Below are positions 14,468 to 23,800 of a stretch of DNA of 64,000 nucleotides, one piece after another. Within the stretch, counting starts at the first letter, position 1. Every line of letters begins with the position of its first letter. The stretch is from the NCBI GenBank assembly GCA_019912665.1, contig JAIOIE010000006.1, positions 310,001 to 374,000 of the forward strand. The letters are read 5' to 3'. The stretch is from Deltaproteobacteria bacterium. Its GTDB lineage: Bacteria > Desulfobacterota > GWC2-55-46. The notes beneath the pieces were generated by a model that was not told where the DNA came from, ran no database searches, and saw only the letters and a program-made list of their open reading frames with translations. Both the position numbers and the translations under genes were made by a program.

Positions 14468-16084
14468 GTGGATCTTTTAAAGCTCAAGGCCATAGGCCTT
14501 ATAAAGGAATGGCTCCATAAGAAGGCCGCCGAGGTCAACCAGGCATCGGTCATGAAGACCGTATACCAGGAGGTTGACATAACAGCGGGCTACTTCCTCG
14601 TACTCACCATTGCGAACCTCATCGCCCTTACTGGCCTCATCACGAACAACACGGCCGTCATAATCGGCGCCATGCTCATTTCCCCCCTAATGGGGCCGAT
14701 ACTCAGCAGCGGCTTCGCTTTCATAACCGGCAACGAGGCCATCGGCAGGAAGGCCTTCTCGACTATCGTTAAGAGTGTTGCCGCTACAATCGCGGTAGCC
14801 GCTTTTGCCACCTGGCTTTCTCCCCTGAACGAGGTCACGCAGGAGATACTCGCGAGGACGCGGCCCAACCTCTACGACCTTGTAGTCGCCTTCCTTGCGG
14901 GCCTCGTCGGAGCAATAGCCATCTGCACTAAAAGGAACTACATAACCATAGTGCCGGGCGTAGCCATAGCGACCGCGGTAATCCCGCCCTTGAGCGTCGC
15001 CGGGTTCGGGCTCGGGAGCGCCAACTTCTCCATCGCGCTCGGCGGCTTTTTCCTCTTTTTCACGAACTTCGTGGCCATTATCATAAGCACCTGCATCGTC
15101 TTTTTCGTATACGGCTTCAGGCCCGGAGTGCTCGCCGAAATAGACGTCTACCAGCTCAAGAAGAGGATAGCCGCGCTCGGCGCGATACTCTTCGTGATCT
15201 CGATACCGCTCCTTTACACCCTTCACGTCTCGCTTTCGGAGATAAGGCTCAGGAGCGGCATAAGTGCGGCCCTCAAGCGCGCATTCGACACTGAAAAGGT
15301 ATCATACCTCTCCACCTTCGATTACAGGGAACTGGATGACGCGCTCAGGGTAAGGGCCGCGATAAACACGACCAAATACCTGGAGGAGGGCCAGATAGCC
15401 GAGGCCGAGAAGTCCATTGAGGCGGCGCTCGGCAGGGATATAATACTGGATATCGAGCAGGTCCTCATGCAAGCCGGAGGGCTAAAGCCCGTGGTCCCGG
15501 CCTCCATTGCGGGGCTCACCCAGCCCAAGCCCGACCCGAAAAAGGAGATGGAGGCAGCCTCGCTCGCGCTGGGCAATGCCGTAAATTCGGCGGAAAGGAT
15601 ACTGAGCCCCTACAGGGTATCTGAGTTCTATCTCGGGCGGAAGCACGGCAGCGGGGCTTTACAGGTCTTCATGAAGGTCAGGCGCGATTCGCCCTTCACC
15701 CCGGATGAGGCGCTGTGGCTCGAAAAGCTGGTATCCGAGGCGCTCGGCGCGCCCGTGGCGCTGACGATCGAGACGCAACCCCTCCTCGACCCCATAACCC
15801 TCCCCGACGAGAAGTCGTTCGCATCGGACGGTTTAAATAGCGCGCTCAGGACCGTAAGCGAGATACTCTCGCGCCAACCCCGGCTCATGGTCAGGATAGA
15901 GGCCCGCCAGTCCTCGACGGACAGCTCCAAGACAAGAAAGAAGCTGGCACTCCAGAGGGCCGAGAAGGTCAAGGCCGTACTGGTCGAGAAACACGGGATA
16001 CCCGCAGGCAATATCGTAATCACTGCCGCGCCAGGCAAATCGGCCGCGCCTCTGGTCAGCATAAAGGTCGTAAGCGGCGATTGA
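14468..16084 (+). CDS. DUF389 family membrane protein with C-terminal OmpA-like region
   Basis: A 538-residue protein from a GTG start preceded by GGGACGG. Residues about 40-270 hold the DUF389 membrane block (LIALTGLITNNTAVIIGAML, ISPLMGPILS, then several helices), a family found in bacteria and archaea with no firm function. The last about 100 residues look like an OmpA/MotB-type fold (DGLNSALRTVSEILSRQPRL, then a helix with LALQRAEKVKAVLVEKHGI and GIPAGNIVI). This suggests an extracytoplasmic domain that could contact peptidoglycan. The fusion of the two parts is unusual, in my reading. Confidence 0.85.
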   Translation: MDLLKLKAIGLIKEWLHKKAAEVNQASVMKTVYQEVDITAGYFLVLTIANLIALTGLITNNTAVIIGAMLISPLMGPILSSGFAFITGNEAIGRKAFSTIVKSVAATIAVAAFATWLSPLNEVTQEILARTRPNLYDLVVAFLAGLVGAIAICTKRNYITIVPGVAIATAVIPPLSVAGFGLGSANFSIALGGFFLFFTNFVAIIISTCIVFFVYGFRPGVLAEIDVYQLKKRIAALGAILFVISIPLLYTLHVSLSEIRLRSGISAALKRAFDTEKVSYLSTFDYRELDDALRVRAAINTTKYLEEGQIAEAEKSIEAALGRDIILDIEQVLMQAGGLKPVVPASIAGLTQPKPDPKKEMEAASLALGNAVNSAERILSPYRVSEFYLGRKHGSGALQVFMKVRRDSPFTPDEALWLEKLVSEALGAPVALTIETQPLLDPITLPDEKSFASDGLNSALRTVSEILSRQPRLMVRIEARQSSTDSSKTRKKLALQRAEKVKAVLVEKHGIPAGNIVITAAPGKSAAPLVSIKVVSGD

Positions 16085-16102
16085 CACCTGCCCCATAGAC
16101 AA

Positions 16103-17101
16103 TCAGGCTACCTTGTTCCTTGCCTCGCCTTTCTCAAACGCCGCGATATTCTCGATAGTGGTGTCGAGGATTCTCTGGACTGCCTCTTTGGTATTGAAGG
16201 CGCTGTGCGGGGTAATGAGGACGTTACGGAGGCGAAGGAGTATGTGCCCGGCGAGGAGTACGTCGAGCGGCTTTTTCTGGGCTATTGACCGGAGGAGCTC
16301 CGCCTCCTCCCTGATGGTAGGCTCCTCAGGCAGGACGTCCAGCCCGACGGCAGCCACCTTGCCGCTGGTGATGGCCCTTAAGAGGGCCTGTATGTCTATG
16401 AGTATGCCCCTTGCAGTATTTATTATGACCACGCCCTCCTTCATCATCGCGAACTCCCTGTCCGAAAGGAAATGATAGGTCTCCGGTATCGCCGGTATGT
16501 GGAGCGTTATGACATCGGATTTCCGAAGGGCCTCTTCGAGCGAGACGTACTTGAAACCGATCCTCCTGGCAAGGTCTTCCCTGGGATGGAGGTCGAAGGC
16601 AAGAACCTCCATGTGGAAGCCCTTGGCTATGTCTATCACGTACCTTCCTATGCTCCCGGTGCCGAGTACACCTATGGTCTTTCCCTTGAGATCGAACCCC
16701 CGGAGCCCCTGCTGTGAGAAGTCCCCCCTCCGCGTCCTCTCCACCGCGTCGACGAGGTTGTGGCTTATCGCAAGCAGAAGCCCAAAGACGTGCTCCGCGA
16801 CCGTGTTGTCGCCATATGTGGGTACGTTCGATACGCTTATGCCTCTTTCAGCGCAATAGGCCGTGTCTATATGGTCGTATCCTGTCGAGCGCGTGGCTAT
16901 GTGCCGGAGGTTCCTGAACCGGCTCAAGGTCTTCCTGTCGAGCTCGGACCAGATAAAAGTGGATATGACCTCGAAGTCGGTATACGGGCCCGCGTTCTCA
17001 TCCGTAAGCGGCTCGTTCGTAAACCTTATGTCATGGCCCGAGTCCAGACGCTCGAAAGACGGCCTTTCCCATTCCTCGACCTCGAAGACGGCGAGCTTCA
17101 T
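16103..17101 (-). CDS. D-isomer-specific 2-hydroxyacid dehydrogenase
   Basis: A 332-residue NAD-dependent dehydrogenase. The Rossmann motif is GVLGTGSIGRYV; catalytic Arg is in IINTARGIL, Glu in LPEEPTI, His in ITPHSAFNT. Length and the FLLAISHNL region resemble D-lactate dehydrogenase-like enzymes more than PGDH. It reduces a 2-keto acid or oxidises the D-2-hydroxyacid; the exact substrate is not determined. The SD GGGAGGGCTTAAA precedes the ATG. Single gene, convergent with the DUF389 gene. Confidence 0.92.
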   Translation of the reverse strand: MKLAVFEVEEWERPSFERLDSGHDIRFTNEPLTDENAGPYTDFEVISTFIWSELDRKTLSRFRNLRHIATRSTGYDHIDTAYCAERGISVSNVPTYGDNTVAEHVFGLLLAISHNLVDAVERTRRGDFSQQGLRGFDLKGKTIGVLGTGSIGRYVIDIAKGFHMEVLAFDLHPREDLARRIGFKYVSLEEALRKSDVITLHIPAIPETYHFLSDREFAMMKEGVVIINTARGILIDIQALLRAITSGKVAAVGLDVLPEEPTIREEAELLRSIAQKKPLDVLLAGHILLRLRNVLITPHSAFNTKEAVQRILDTTIENIAAFEKGEARNKVA

Positions 17102-17246
17102 TTTAAGCCCTCCCGTTTTCCGGCATAGTTGATTCTTTTCCCGGGGAGCCGATATGTCAAGTGGGGCTATATGCAGGGTAATACGGGATTGAAACTGCCG
17201 GGGAAAACCGGACTGGCGGGTGTCAGAGCAATACGGTTAAATCAGT

Positions 17247-18626
17247 TCAGGCGGGCTTCTCTATCCCAAGCTCCTTTATCCTCCTCCAGAGCGTTGTCCT
17301 GCTCATCTTGAGCTTCCGGGCGCTCTCGTTGAACCTCCATCCGGTCTCGCCAAGTGCCTTTAGTATCACCTCGCGCTCGAGCGCCTTCATGGGCTCGTCG
17401 GTGCTCATGGCTTTTTCAACGAGCCCCCTTGCATGGAGGTCTTTCGGCAGGTGCTCGGGGTTTATGGTGTTGCCCTGGCATCTCACGAACGCGTGCTCGA
17501 TTATGTGCTCGAGCTCGCGGATGTTCCCCGGATAGCCGTACTCCATCAATAATTCCATGGCGGCCGGGGATACGTGGCGGACTTCCATCCCCATCTCACG
17601 GTTGAATTTCCCGATGAAGTACTTTACGAGGAGAGGTATGTCGTCCTTCCGCTCCCGAAGGGCCGGGAGCCTCACGGGCACGACCTTCAGCCTGTAGAAG
17701 AGGTCCTCCCTGAACTCGCCTTTTTCAACGAGGGCCTTCAAATCCTTGTTGGTCGCTGTGACCACCCGCACGTCTACCTTGATGGTCTTGGTGCCACCCA
17801 CCCTCTCGAATTCCCCTTCCTGAAGGACCCGAAGGAGCTTCACCTGCGTGTGCGGGGTTATGTCGCCGACCTCGTCGAGGAAGATGGTGCCGCCGTCCGC
17901 AAGCTCGAAACGGCCGGGCTTGTCGGCTATGGCGCCAGTGAAGGCCCCCTTAACATGGCCGAATAGCTCGCTTTCTAGAATCCCCTCTGAAAGGGCCGCG
18001 CAATTTACCTTCACGAAAGGCCCGGCGCACCTGGGGGAGTTGTGGTGGATGGCGTTCGCTATAAGCTCCTTCCCTGTGCCGGTCTCGCCTTCTATTAGGA
18101 CCGTCGCCCTCGTCGGCGCGACCTCTTTCAAGAGCTCGAATACCTCGTGCATCCGGTAGTTCTTGCCGATTATGTTCTCGAAGGAGTATTTACCCTTTAT
18201 TTCGTCCCGGAGCTCTTTAATAAGCGAGGTGTCCCTGAATATCTCGAGGCCGCCTATTATCTTCCCGTCCTCGTCCTTCAAGAGCGCCGTATTTATGCTT
18301 AGAGTGACTTTTCTATCGCCCCTTCCGAGCGTCACCTCGTAGTTGTAAAGGTGCTCGCCCGACTTTATGGTCCTGTTTATAACGCAGTCGAAGGCGCAGC
18401 TCGTGTGCCCTATCATGCCGCTGCATTTGCCGCCCCTTGAGAAATCCTTAAGCCCGACCTTCCCGAATATCTCCCTAGCGGCCCTGTTTATGAAGAGTAT
18501 CTCGTGGTTGAGTCCTATGACGACCACGCCGTCGGCGATGCTATTAAGGATGGCATCGCTATTGAGCTCTATGTACTTGTGGACGGCATCATTATTGCCG
18601 GCAAGCCTTAATTTTTCGCTCTCCAT
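17247..18626 (-). CDS. Sigma-54-dependent transcriptional activator with Cys-containing PAS domain
   Basis: A 459-residue enhancer-binding protein. The N-terminal PAS domain (about 22-140) has a cysteine trio C68, C77, C81 ([15 protein letters not shown]), which could bind a metal/cluster or sense redox. The AAA+ domain has Walker A GETGTGKE, the sigma-54 contact loop GAFTGA (227-232), and LDEVGD. The C-terminal Fis-type HTH is in [21 protein letters not shown]. It activates RNA polymerase with sigma-54. Upstream on the same strand lie two micropeptide ORFs behind a sigma-54 promoter match, the natural candidate target. It has its own sigma-70-type promoter and SD CAGGAGAAAAGGA. Confidence 0.95.
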   Translation of the reverse strand: MESEKLRLAGNNDAVHKYIELNSDAILNSIADGVVVIGLNHEILFINRAAREIFGKVGLKDFSRGGKCSGMIGHTSCAFDCVINRTIKSGEHLYNYEVTLGRGDRKVTLSINTALLKDEDGKIIGGLEIFRDTSLIKELRDEIKGKYSFENIIGKNYRMHEVFELLKEVAPTRATVLIEGETGTGKELIANAIHHNSPRCAGPFVKVNCAALSEGILESELFGHVKGAFTGAIADKPGRFELADGGTIFLDEVGDITPHTQVKLLRVLQEGEFERVGGTKTIKVDVRVVTATNKDLKALVEKGEFREDLFYRLKVVPVRLPALRERKDDIPLLVKYFIGKFNREMGMEVRHVSPAAMELLMEYGYPGNIRELEHIIEHAFVRCQGNTINPEHLPKDLHARGLVEKAMSTDEPMKALEREVILKALGETGWRFNESARKLKMSRTTLWRRIKELGIEKPA

Positions 18627-18644
18627 TCCTTTTCTCCTGAATGG

Positions 18645-18673
18645 ATTATACGATTTCAGTGCAGAGGGTTCAA
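18645..18673 (-). promoter_or_regulatory. Sigma-70-type promoter of the sigma-54 activator gene
   Basis: On the minus strand TTGAAC, 17 bp, TATAAT, about 19 nt upstream of the ATG. Confidence 0.65.
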
Positions 18674-18679
18674 TTGATT

Positions 18680-18715
18680 TGTTTCAATAAGGAAACGTCG
18701 TAAAGATTTGAAACA
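18680..18715. promoter_or_regulatory. Candidate binding sites of the sigma-54 activator (autoregulation)
   Basis: TGTTTC-AATAAG-GAAACG forms an inverted repeat (18680-18697), followed by a further TGAAACA half-site (18709-18715), just upstream of the activator's own promoter. Similar TGTTTC/GAAACA half-sites recur upstream of the sigma-54 promoter of the micropeptide genes. Confidence 0.4.
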
Positions 18716-18721
18716 GAAAGA

Positions 18722-18760
18722 AAAAATCCCTGCCAGGCTTACCGGTATTGCCTGGCAGGG
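18722..18760 (-). terminator. Terminator of the micropeptide transcript
   Basis: A perfect 11-bp stem (CCCTGCCAGGC/GCCTGGCAGGG) with an 11-nt loop, followed on the minus strand by ATTTTTTCTTTCT. It closes the transcript carrying the two small ORFs and separates it from the activator gene. Confidence 0.8.
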
Positions 18761-18844
18761 TTGGAAGGATTTGGCGGGAAATGTGCGGAATTTGAAGGGA
18801 TATCCCGGTTCGGTATACTCTTTTTTAGCGGACTATTTGGCGCG

Positions 18845-18922
18845 TTACCTGAGCGCTATTGTCATTGCTATTCCCATCAATATCGTGAAGCCAATAATAT
18901 CGGCTATGTATGCTTTCTTCAT
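18845..18922 (-). CDS. 25-residue membrane micropeptide (second of a pair)
   Basis: Begins MKKAYIADII and continues GFTILMGIAMTIALR, so nearly the whole peptide is one transmembrane helix with Lys at the N-terminus and Arg at the C-terminus. A near-ideal ribosome site, GAAAGGAGGGCGAA, precedes the ATG. It lies between a sibling micropeptide ORF (47 nt upstream) and a rho-independent terminator. Such peptides are often small subunits or regulators of membrane complexes (compare KdpF, CydX), but I see no specific relative, and no partner complex is encoded nearby. Confidence 0.65.
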   Translation of the reverse strand: MKKAYIADIIGFTILMGIAMTIALR

Positions 18923-18969
18923 TTCGCCCTCCTTTCAGGACCCGAGGCAAAAACTCCGCCTGAAAACCG

Positions 18970-19071
18970 TTAAAAAAGCCCCCTGCCTACACGCTCAAAT
19001 GAGAGTAGCGTGATCGCGATAAGCCCGAGGGCAAAGGCTAAATAATCAAGGGCGAGGTATCCGGTTCTCAT
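18970..19071 (-). CDS. 33-residue membrane micropeptide (first of a pair)
   Basis: Begins MRTGYLALDY, has a hydrophobic stretch LAFALGLIAITLL, and ends SFERVGRGLF with basic residues, consistent with a single membrane helix and a positive tail. The ribosome site is AAAAGGAGCATTAG. The ATG is about 30 nt downstream of the start point predicted from a sigma-54 promoter match. The two peptides differ in sequence, so this is not a recent duplication. No family recognised. Confidence 0.62.
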   Translation of the reverse strand: MRTGYLALDYLAFALGLIAITLLSFERVGRGLF

Positions 19072-19113
19072 CTAATGCTCCTTTTCAGGGAGTTCGTTAC
19101 GTTGAGTTTATTA

Positions 19114-19129
19114 TACAAAATCCGTGCCA
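19114..19129 (-). promoter_or_regulatory. Sigma-54 (-24/-12) promoter upstream of the micropeptide pair
   Basis: On the minus strand TGGCACGGATTTTGTA, against the consensus TGGCACG-N4-TTGCA. The -24 half is perfect and the -12 half has one change (TTGTA). Spacing is exact, and it is placed correctly for the first micropeptide ORF. Confidence 0.72.
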
Positions 19130-19206
19130 AATCGCTGTGCCACAGATAACACTGCGGAATTATTGCTTTTTTTTAATGACCGAAAAAAGACACTAAATGC
19201 TTAACG

Positions 19207-19309
19207 TGTTTCATAAATGGCACCTCAGCAAACGTGGCAATATTTTAAATAATAAAATCAACCACTTAAGAATACGTTCCACTATGAAACATATTTTAAT
19301 TTTGAAACA
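19207..19309. promoter_or_regulatory. Candidate upstream activator sites (TGTTTC/GAAACA)
   Basis: Half-sites at 19207-19212 (TGTTTC), 19286-19291 (GAAACA) and 19304-19309 (GAAACA), about 80-190 nt upstream of the sigma-54 promoter, the usual distance for an enhancer-binding protein. The rest of the roughly 310-nt AT-rich gap up to 19443 holds no gene I can support. A GGTTTC/GAAACC pair at 19391-19425 may be related. Confidence 0.35.
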
Positions 19310-19443
19310 TCAAATGCTTCTACCGGAATAAAATACCCCTTGGCAGGTATTTTTGACAAATAATATGTCAGTAGTGGACTGGACCGAACTGGTTTCTGGA
19401 GAAATGATTGAGAGCAGAGGAAACCGCTTACACTGGCATGGGC

Positions 19444-19477
19444 AAAAAAAACGGGGCGGCAATCATATGCCGCCCCG
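19444..19477 (-). terminator. Terminator of the DUF1858-type gene
   Basis: A perfect 10-bp stem (CGGGGCGGCA/TGCCGCCCCG) with a 6-nt loop, followed on the minus strand by eight T. Confidence 0.9.
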
Positions 19478-19503
19478 ATGGATAGTTCGGATATTTTAGA
19501 GGC

Positions 19504-19722
19504 CTATACGTTCGCCTCGTCCTTTTTTGCAGCCTCGATAAGCTCAGAGACGAACATATTCACATCGGTCGAGTGCATTGCGCAGGCCATCGAAATGGGC
19601 TCGCCACCGAAAGCCGGGCAGGTAAAGCAGCCAGTGCCGAAGTGTTTCGAGAAGACCTCTTTGGTCGAAGGCCATCTCGTTGTGACCTCTCCTGTGGTCA
19701 TATGGCCGGTTATCTCTGGCAT
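19504..19722 (-). CDS. DUF1858-type redox-disulfide protein
   Basis: A 72-residue protein matching the domain often found beside hybrid-cluster proteins. Residues C32 and C35 (GCFTCPAFGG) form a CxxC, and C47 lies in the following ISMACAMH. It probably undergoes reversible disulfide formation or binds a redox partner; the partner is not in this window. It has its own promoter (TTGTCT-17-TATAAT), a strong SD (AAGGAGGACTAC) and its own terminator, so it is a single-gene unit. Confidence 0.85.
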   Translation of the reverse strand: MPEITGHMTTGEVTTRWPSTKEVFSKHFGTGCFTCPAFGGEPISMACAMHSTDVNMFVSELIEAAKKDEANV

Positions 19723-19778
19723 GTAGTCCTCCTTATTATATTAATCTTCGAGATTATGTTATTTGATTTTCTTTGGTA

Positions 19779-19807
19779 ATTATATGATTTCCGTCATGAA
19801 AAGACAA
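19779..19807 (-). promoter_or_regulatory. Promoter of the DUF1858-type gene
   Basis: On the minus strand TTGTCT, 17 bp, TATAAT (perfect -10). It ends next to the stop codon of the CapA-like gene. Confidence 0.6.
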
Positions 19808-19810
19808 GCG

Positions 19811-20788
19811 CTACCGGGGGACGACCTTAAGAGCCCCCATCTCCTCATCCCATTCAGCCACGCTCCCCATCTCACCGCAGAGATTCTTCATCTTCGCCGC
19901 TATAAGCTCTGCCCTTGGCGAAGCTGCCATATGCGCGCTGAACTCGTCAATGACAGTGGGCCGGAGTTCAATAGACCTGACCCTCCCGTCAAAATCAGTC
20001 GTGAATATGAAAGATTCGTCATTCCGTTCGGCCTCGTCCACGGCGTAGTCGTCTATGAAGTTCCCCGAGCTGTAGATGAGCGCGCCGCCGTGATGGAACT
20101 CGATGCCCTGGAAGACATGGCAGGAATGGCCGAATACCAGATGGGCGCCGATCTCAAGGAGCTTCCTGCCGAAAGGCCTGTGGTTCGGGCGCGGCCTGTA
20201 GCCCCAGTTCGGCCCCCAGTGGGCCGAGACGACGAGGAAGTCGGCCTTCTTCCTAGCGTCCCTGACCCTTTCGAAGAGCGCCTCTGCCCGGCTGTCGTCA
20301 ACATCCACCGGGACGTAATATACACCGGGGCTCTCGGGCCCTGCTTCCCATTCGGGCTCGTTGTCGGTGAACGCCATGAGCGCGCACCATTTTCCATTTA
20401 CCTCGAAAAACGCGGGTGAAGCGGCCTCTTCCAGATTTCTTCCCGCGCCTGCGCGCTTTATGCCTGCCGCATCCAGCGCATCGAGCATGTCAACGAGCGC
20501 TCCGAAACCGTAGTCCAGCGAATGGTTGTTGGCTATGGAGACCGCGTCTATCCCGGCGGCCCGCAAAACGCTTATATTTTTTGAATCGGTCCTGAAATGG
20601 AAGGCTTTGTGGGTGATCGACCAGGGCTCGCCCCTGTCCGATATCACGCATTCGAGGTTAATTATGCGGGCGTCCGAGCCCTTGAAGACCGGGAGCGTGT
20701 CGCCCCATGGGTATTCCGGCCTTCTCCTTCCGAGCTCCCGGTTAACGAGTCGCCCGAGCATCACATCGCCCACGAAAAGGACCTTCAT
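19811..20788 (-). CDS. CapA-like metallophosphatase-fold protein
   Basis: A 325-residue protein of the PGA_cap/CapA family: VLFVGDVMLGR at the N-terminus, INLECVIS, SIANNHSLDYG, VSAHWG and GHSCHVFQG near the C-terminus, the motif set of calcineurin-like folds. CapA takes part in poly-gamma-glutamate capsule export, but many family members without capB/capC have unknown roles, and capBC are absent here. No signal peptide. The start is the ATG with GGAGGGACGCC upstream. It lies 79 nt after the RND pump gene and could be its last co-transcribed gene. Confidence 0.88.
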   Translation of the reverse strand: MKVLFVGDVMLGRLVNRELGRRRPEYPWGDTLPVFKGSDARIINLECVISDRGEPWSITHKAFHFRTDSKNISVLRAAGIDAVSIANNHSLDYGFGALVDMLDALDAAGIKRAGAGRNLEEAASPAFFEVNGKWCALMAFTDNEPEWEAGPESPGVYYVPVDVDDSRAEALFERVRDARKKADFLVVSAHWGPNWGYRPRPNHRPFGRKLLEIGAHLVFGHSCHVFQGIEFHHGGALIYSSGNFIDDYAVDEAERNDESFIFTTDFDGRVRSIELRPTVIDEFSAHMAASPRAELIAAKMKNLCGEMGSVAEWDEEMGALKVVPR

Positions 20789-20867
20789 GGCGTCCCTCCG
20801 CGACCGCATTTCAGCTCAAGCGGTCTCTTAGAGTTTCATCCGCAGGGACGAGGATGTCAAGGAGCCA

Positions 20868-23800
20868 TCAGGCCTCCGCAGCGCTCTTTTTCCACGGGAG
20901 CCTTACGGTCTTGAGGAATGCCGGGATTTTCAAGTCGTCGAAGACGGAGTAGGCGACCGGCACGACGACGAGCGTAACTACAAGCGAGAGCATCTGCCCG
21001 CCGACTATGACCACCGCCATCGAGGCCCTGGCAGCGGAGCCGTCGCCCTTGCCGAGGGTGACAGGCAGCATGGCGGCCACTATCGAGAGTGTGGTCATGA
21101 GGATGGGACGGAGCCTTACCTTGTTGGCCTGCATCTGAGCCTCGAACTTGCCCATGCCGCGCGCCCGGAGGGTATTTGTATAATCGACCTGCAGAATGCC
21201 GTTCTTCTTGACAACGCCTATGAGGATGAACATGCCCATGACGCTATAGATGTTTATGGTGTTGCCGGAGATTATGAGGCTCAGAATGCCGAAGGGTATG
21301 GCGAGGAATATCGACGACATTATGCTCACCGGGTGCGTAAAGCTCTCGAACTGGGCCGCGAGCACCATGTAGATAAAAATAATGCTCAGGACGAAGGCTA
21401 TCATGAAGTTCTTGAAGGCCTCTGCCATGAGCTTACCCATGCCGAGGAAGGTGGTCGCGTACTCCGGGGACATATTCATCTCCCTCACTACGCGGTTGGA
21501 GTCGTCGACCGCCTCGCCGAGCGGCTTGCCGTGGAGGTTGGATACGATCGTTATCTGCCTTCCCAGGGCGTAACGGTCTATCTGTCCGGGACTTGAGCCG
21601 GGCCTCAGTTCGGCGATGTTGTCGAGGTTCACCAGCATGCCCCCCGAGCCGGGGACGGTAAGGGAGTAAATAGAGCCAGCGTCCTTTCTCTTGTCCCCGG
21701 CTATCCGGAGCCTCACGTTATACTGCTCGTCCTTCTCCCTGAAAAGCGAGACCTTCTCGCCGCCGACCATGGTCCGGAGGCTCGTAGCCACGGCCTCGAC
21801 GCTCACGCCCAGGTCCGAGGCCTTCTGCCTGTCTATGTGCACCTGCAGTTCCGGGTGCTTGAGCGCCTGCCCTGTGTCCGTGTCCACAAAGCCCGGTATG
21901 GCCTTCAAGCGGCTTATTATCTCCCCCGAGTATTCGTCGAGCTTATCGAGCTCCGGGCCCCTGAGGACCATATTGAAGGGCGTTGCCCTGAAACCGCCGC
22001 CTGAGACGAGGTTTATGTTCTGGACGCTCACCCTGAGTCCCTCCATGTCGCCAAGCGAGCGCCTTGCCTCCTGCATTAGCTCCTTCTGGTTCCGCTCCCT
22101 CTCATCAAGGGGCTTAAGGCCGACATAGATGGAAGAGTCGGTTACGTTCGTCCGGTACTGCCCGCGGACTCCGATGGTGGTGAACGTATGCTCGACCTCG
22201 GGTATCGACCGTATCCTCTCCTCGACCCCGGCGAGTATCTCGGAGCTCCTGTCAAGCGACGAGCCGGGCGGTGTCTCGACTATGACCTCGAATTCGCTCA
22301 TGTCGTCCTCTGCGAGAAACTCGAAATTGGAAAGCTTGGAGAGAGGCACAACCGACACGAGTATTGCGAGGGCCGTAACCATGACCACGGCCCTGTGCCG
22401 GAGGCACCAGGCGAGGAGCTTTAGATAGGCCCCCTCCATCATGGAATATAGTTTCGAGTCCCTCGATGCGGCCTTGCCCTCGCTGACCTTCAAGAACCTC
22501 GATGAGAGCATTGGGGTCAGGGACATTGCCACAAGGAGCGATATCATGATTGCGAAGGCGGCGGTCAAGCCGAAGCTCTTCCAGAAGAGCCCCACTGTCC
22601 CCTGCATGAACGCTATGGGGAGGAATATGACGACAAGCGAAAGGGTCGTAGCCATGACTGGCAGGACTATCTCACGCGTACCTTCTATCGCGGCCTGAAG
22701 GGGCGGCTTACCTTCCTCCTCCATGTGCCTGAATATGTTCTCAAGCACGATTATGGCATCGTCTATTACGATGCCCGTGCAGACGGTCAGGGCTAAGAGG
22801 GTCATGTTGTTGAGCGTGAACCCGAAATACTTCATTATCGTGAACGTTGAAATTAGCGAGGCCGGAATGGCTATGGCGGCGATGAGCGCGGCCCGCCAGT
22901 TGCGGATGAATATAAGTATGATGACGCTCGCCAGCAGCCCGCCGAGCACTAGGTGCTCCTCGACCTGGCTTATGGCCTTCTTTATGAACCTGGACTGGTC
23001 TATGACGACCTGCATCTGGATATCGGCGGGCAGGGCCGTCTCGATCTCCTGTATCTTCTCCTTTACCCTGTCTATGACCTCGACGGTATTGGTCCCGGAC
23101 TGCTTCCGTATGAGGAGCGATACCGCGCTCTTGCCGTCGAGCCGGGAAATAGTCCTCGGCTCCTCCTCGGTGTCGAGAACGCGCGCGATGTCCTTTACGC
23201 GGACCGGGGCCCCCTTCCGGTCAGCGACGATGAGGCCCTCGAAATCGCGTACCGACTCTATGCGCCCCATTGTCCGGAGGCCCTGCTCCGTTGACTCCCA
23301 TGTGAGCCTTCCGCCCGGCACCTCCACGTTCTGCCGCCTTATGGCCGCGCCTACCTCGGCTATGGAGAGTCCGTAGGCCGTGAGCCTGTCCGGGTCAACG
23401 ACGATCTGTATCTCACGGCTCCTGTCGCCGACCAGCGTTATGGCGCCGACGTTCTTTACGGCCTCGAGCTGGCGCTTTATCTTCTTATCGGCTATCTCGG
23501 TGACCTCCCTGGCGGAGCGCTGCCCTGAGACGACTATCGAGATTATGGGGGCCGAATCCGGGTCGAATTTCTCTATTACCGGCTGCTCGGTCCCGGGCGG
23601 GAGCTGCGAGAGCATCCCTGAGACCCTGTCCCTCACCTCGTTCGCCGCGATGTCGATGTTCTTCTCTAAAATGAATGTGGCGAAGACCTGCGATTGCCCT
23701 TCTATCGTGGTCGAGCGGAGCTCGTCCATGCCGTTTATCGTGTTTACGGCTTCCTCGATGGGCTTGGTTATCTGGCTCTCTATCTCCTCGGGGCTTGCGC

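Noticed and set aside
19320-19370. Second sigma-54 promoter on the plus strand (TTGGCAGGTATTTTTGACA)
   Set aside because: Spacing between the GG and the TTG is off by one base and no plus-strand gene follows.
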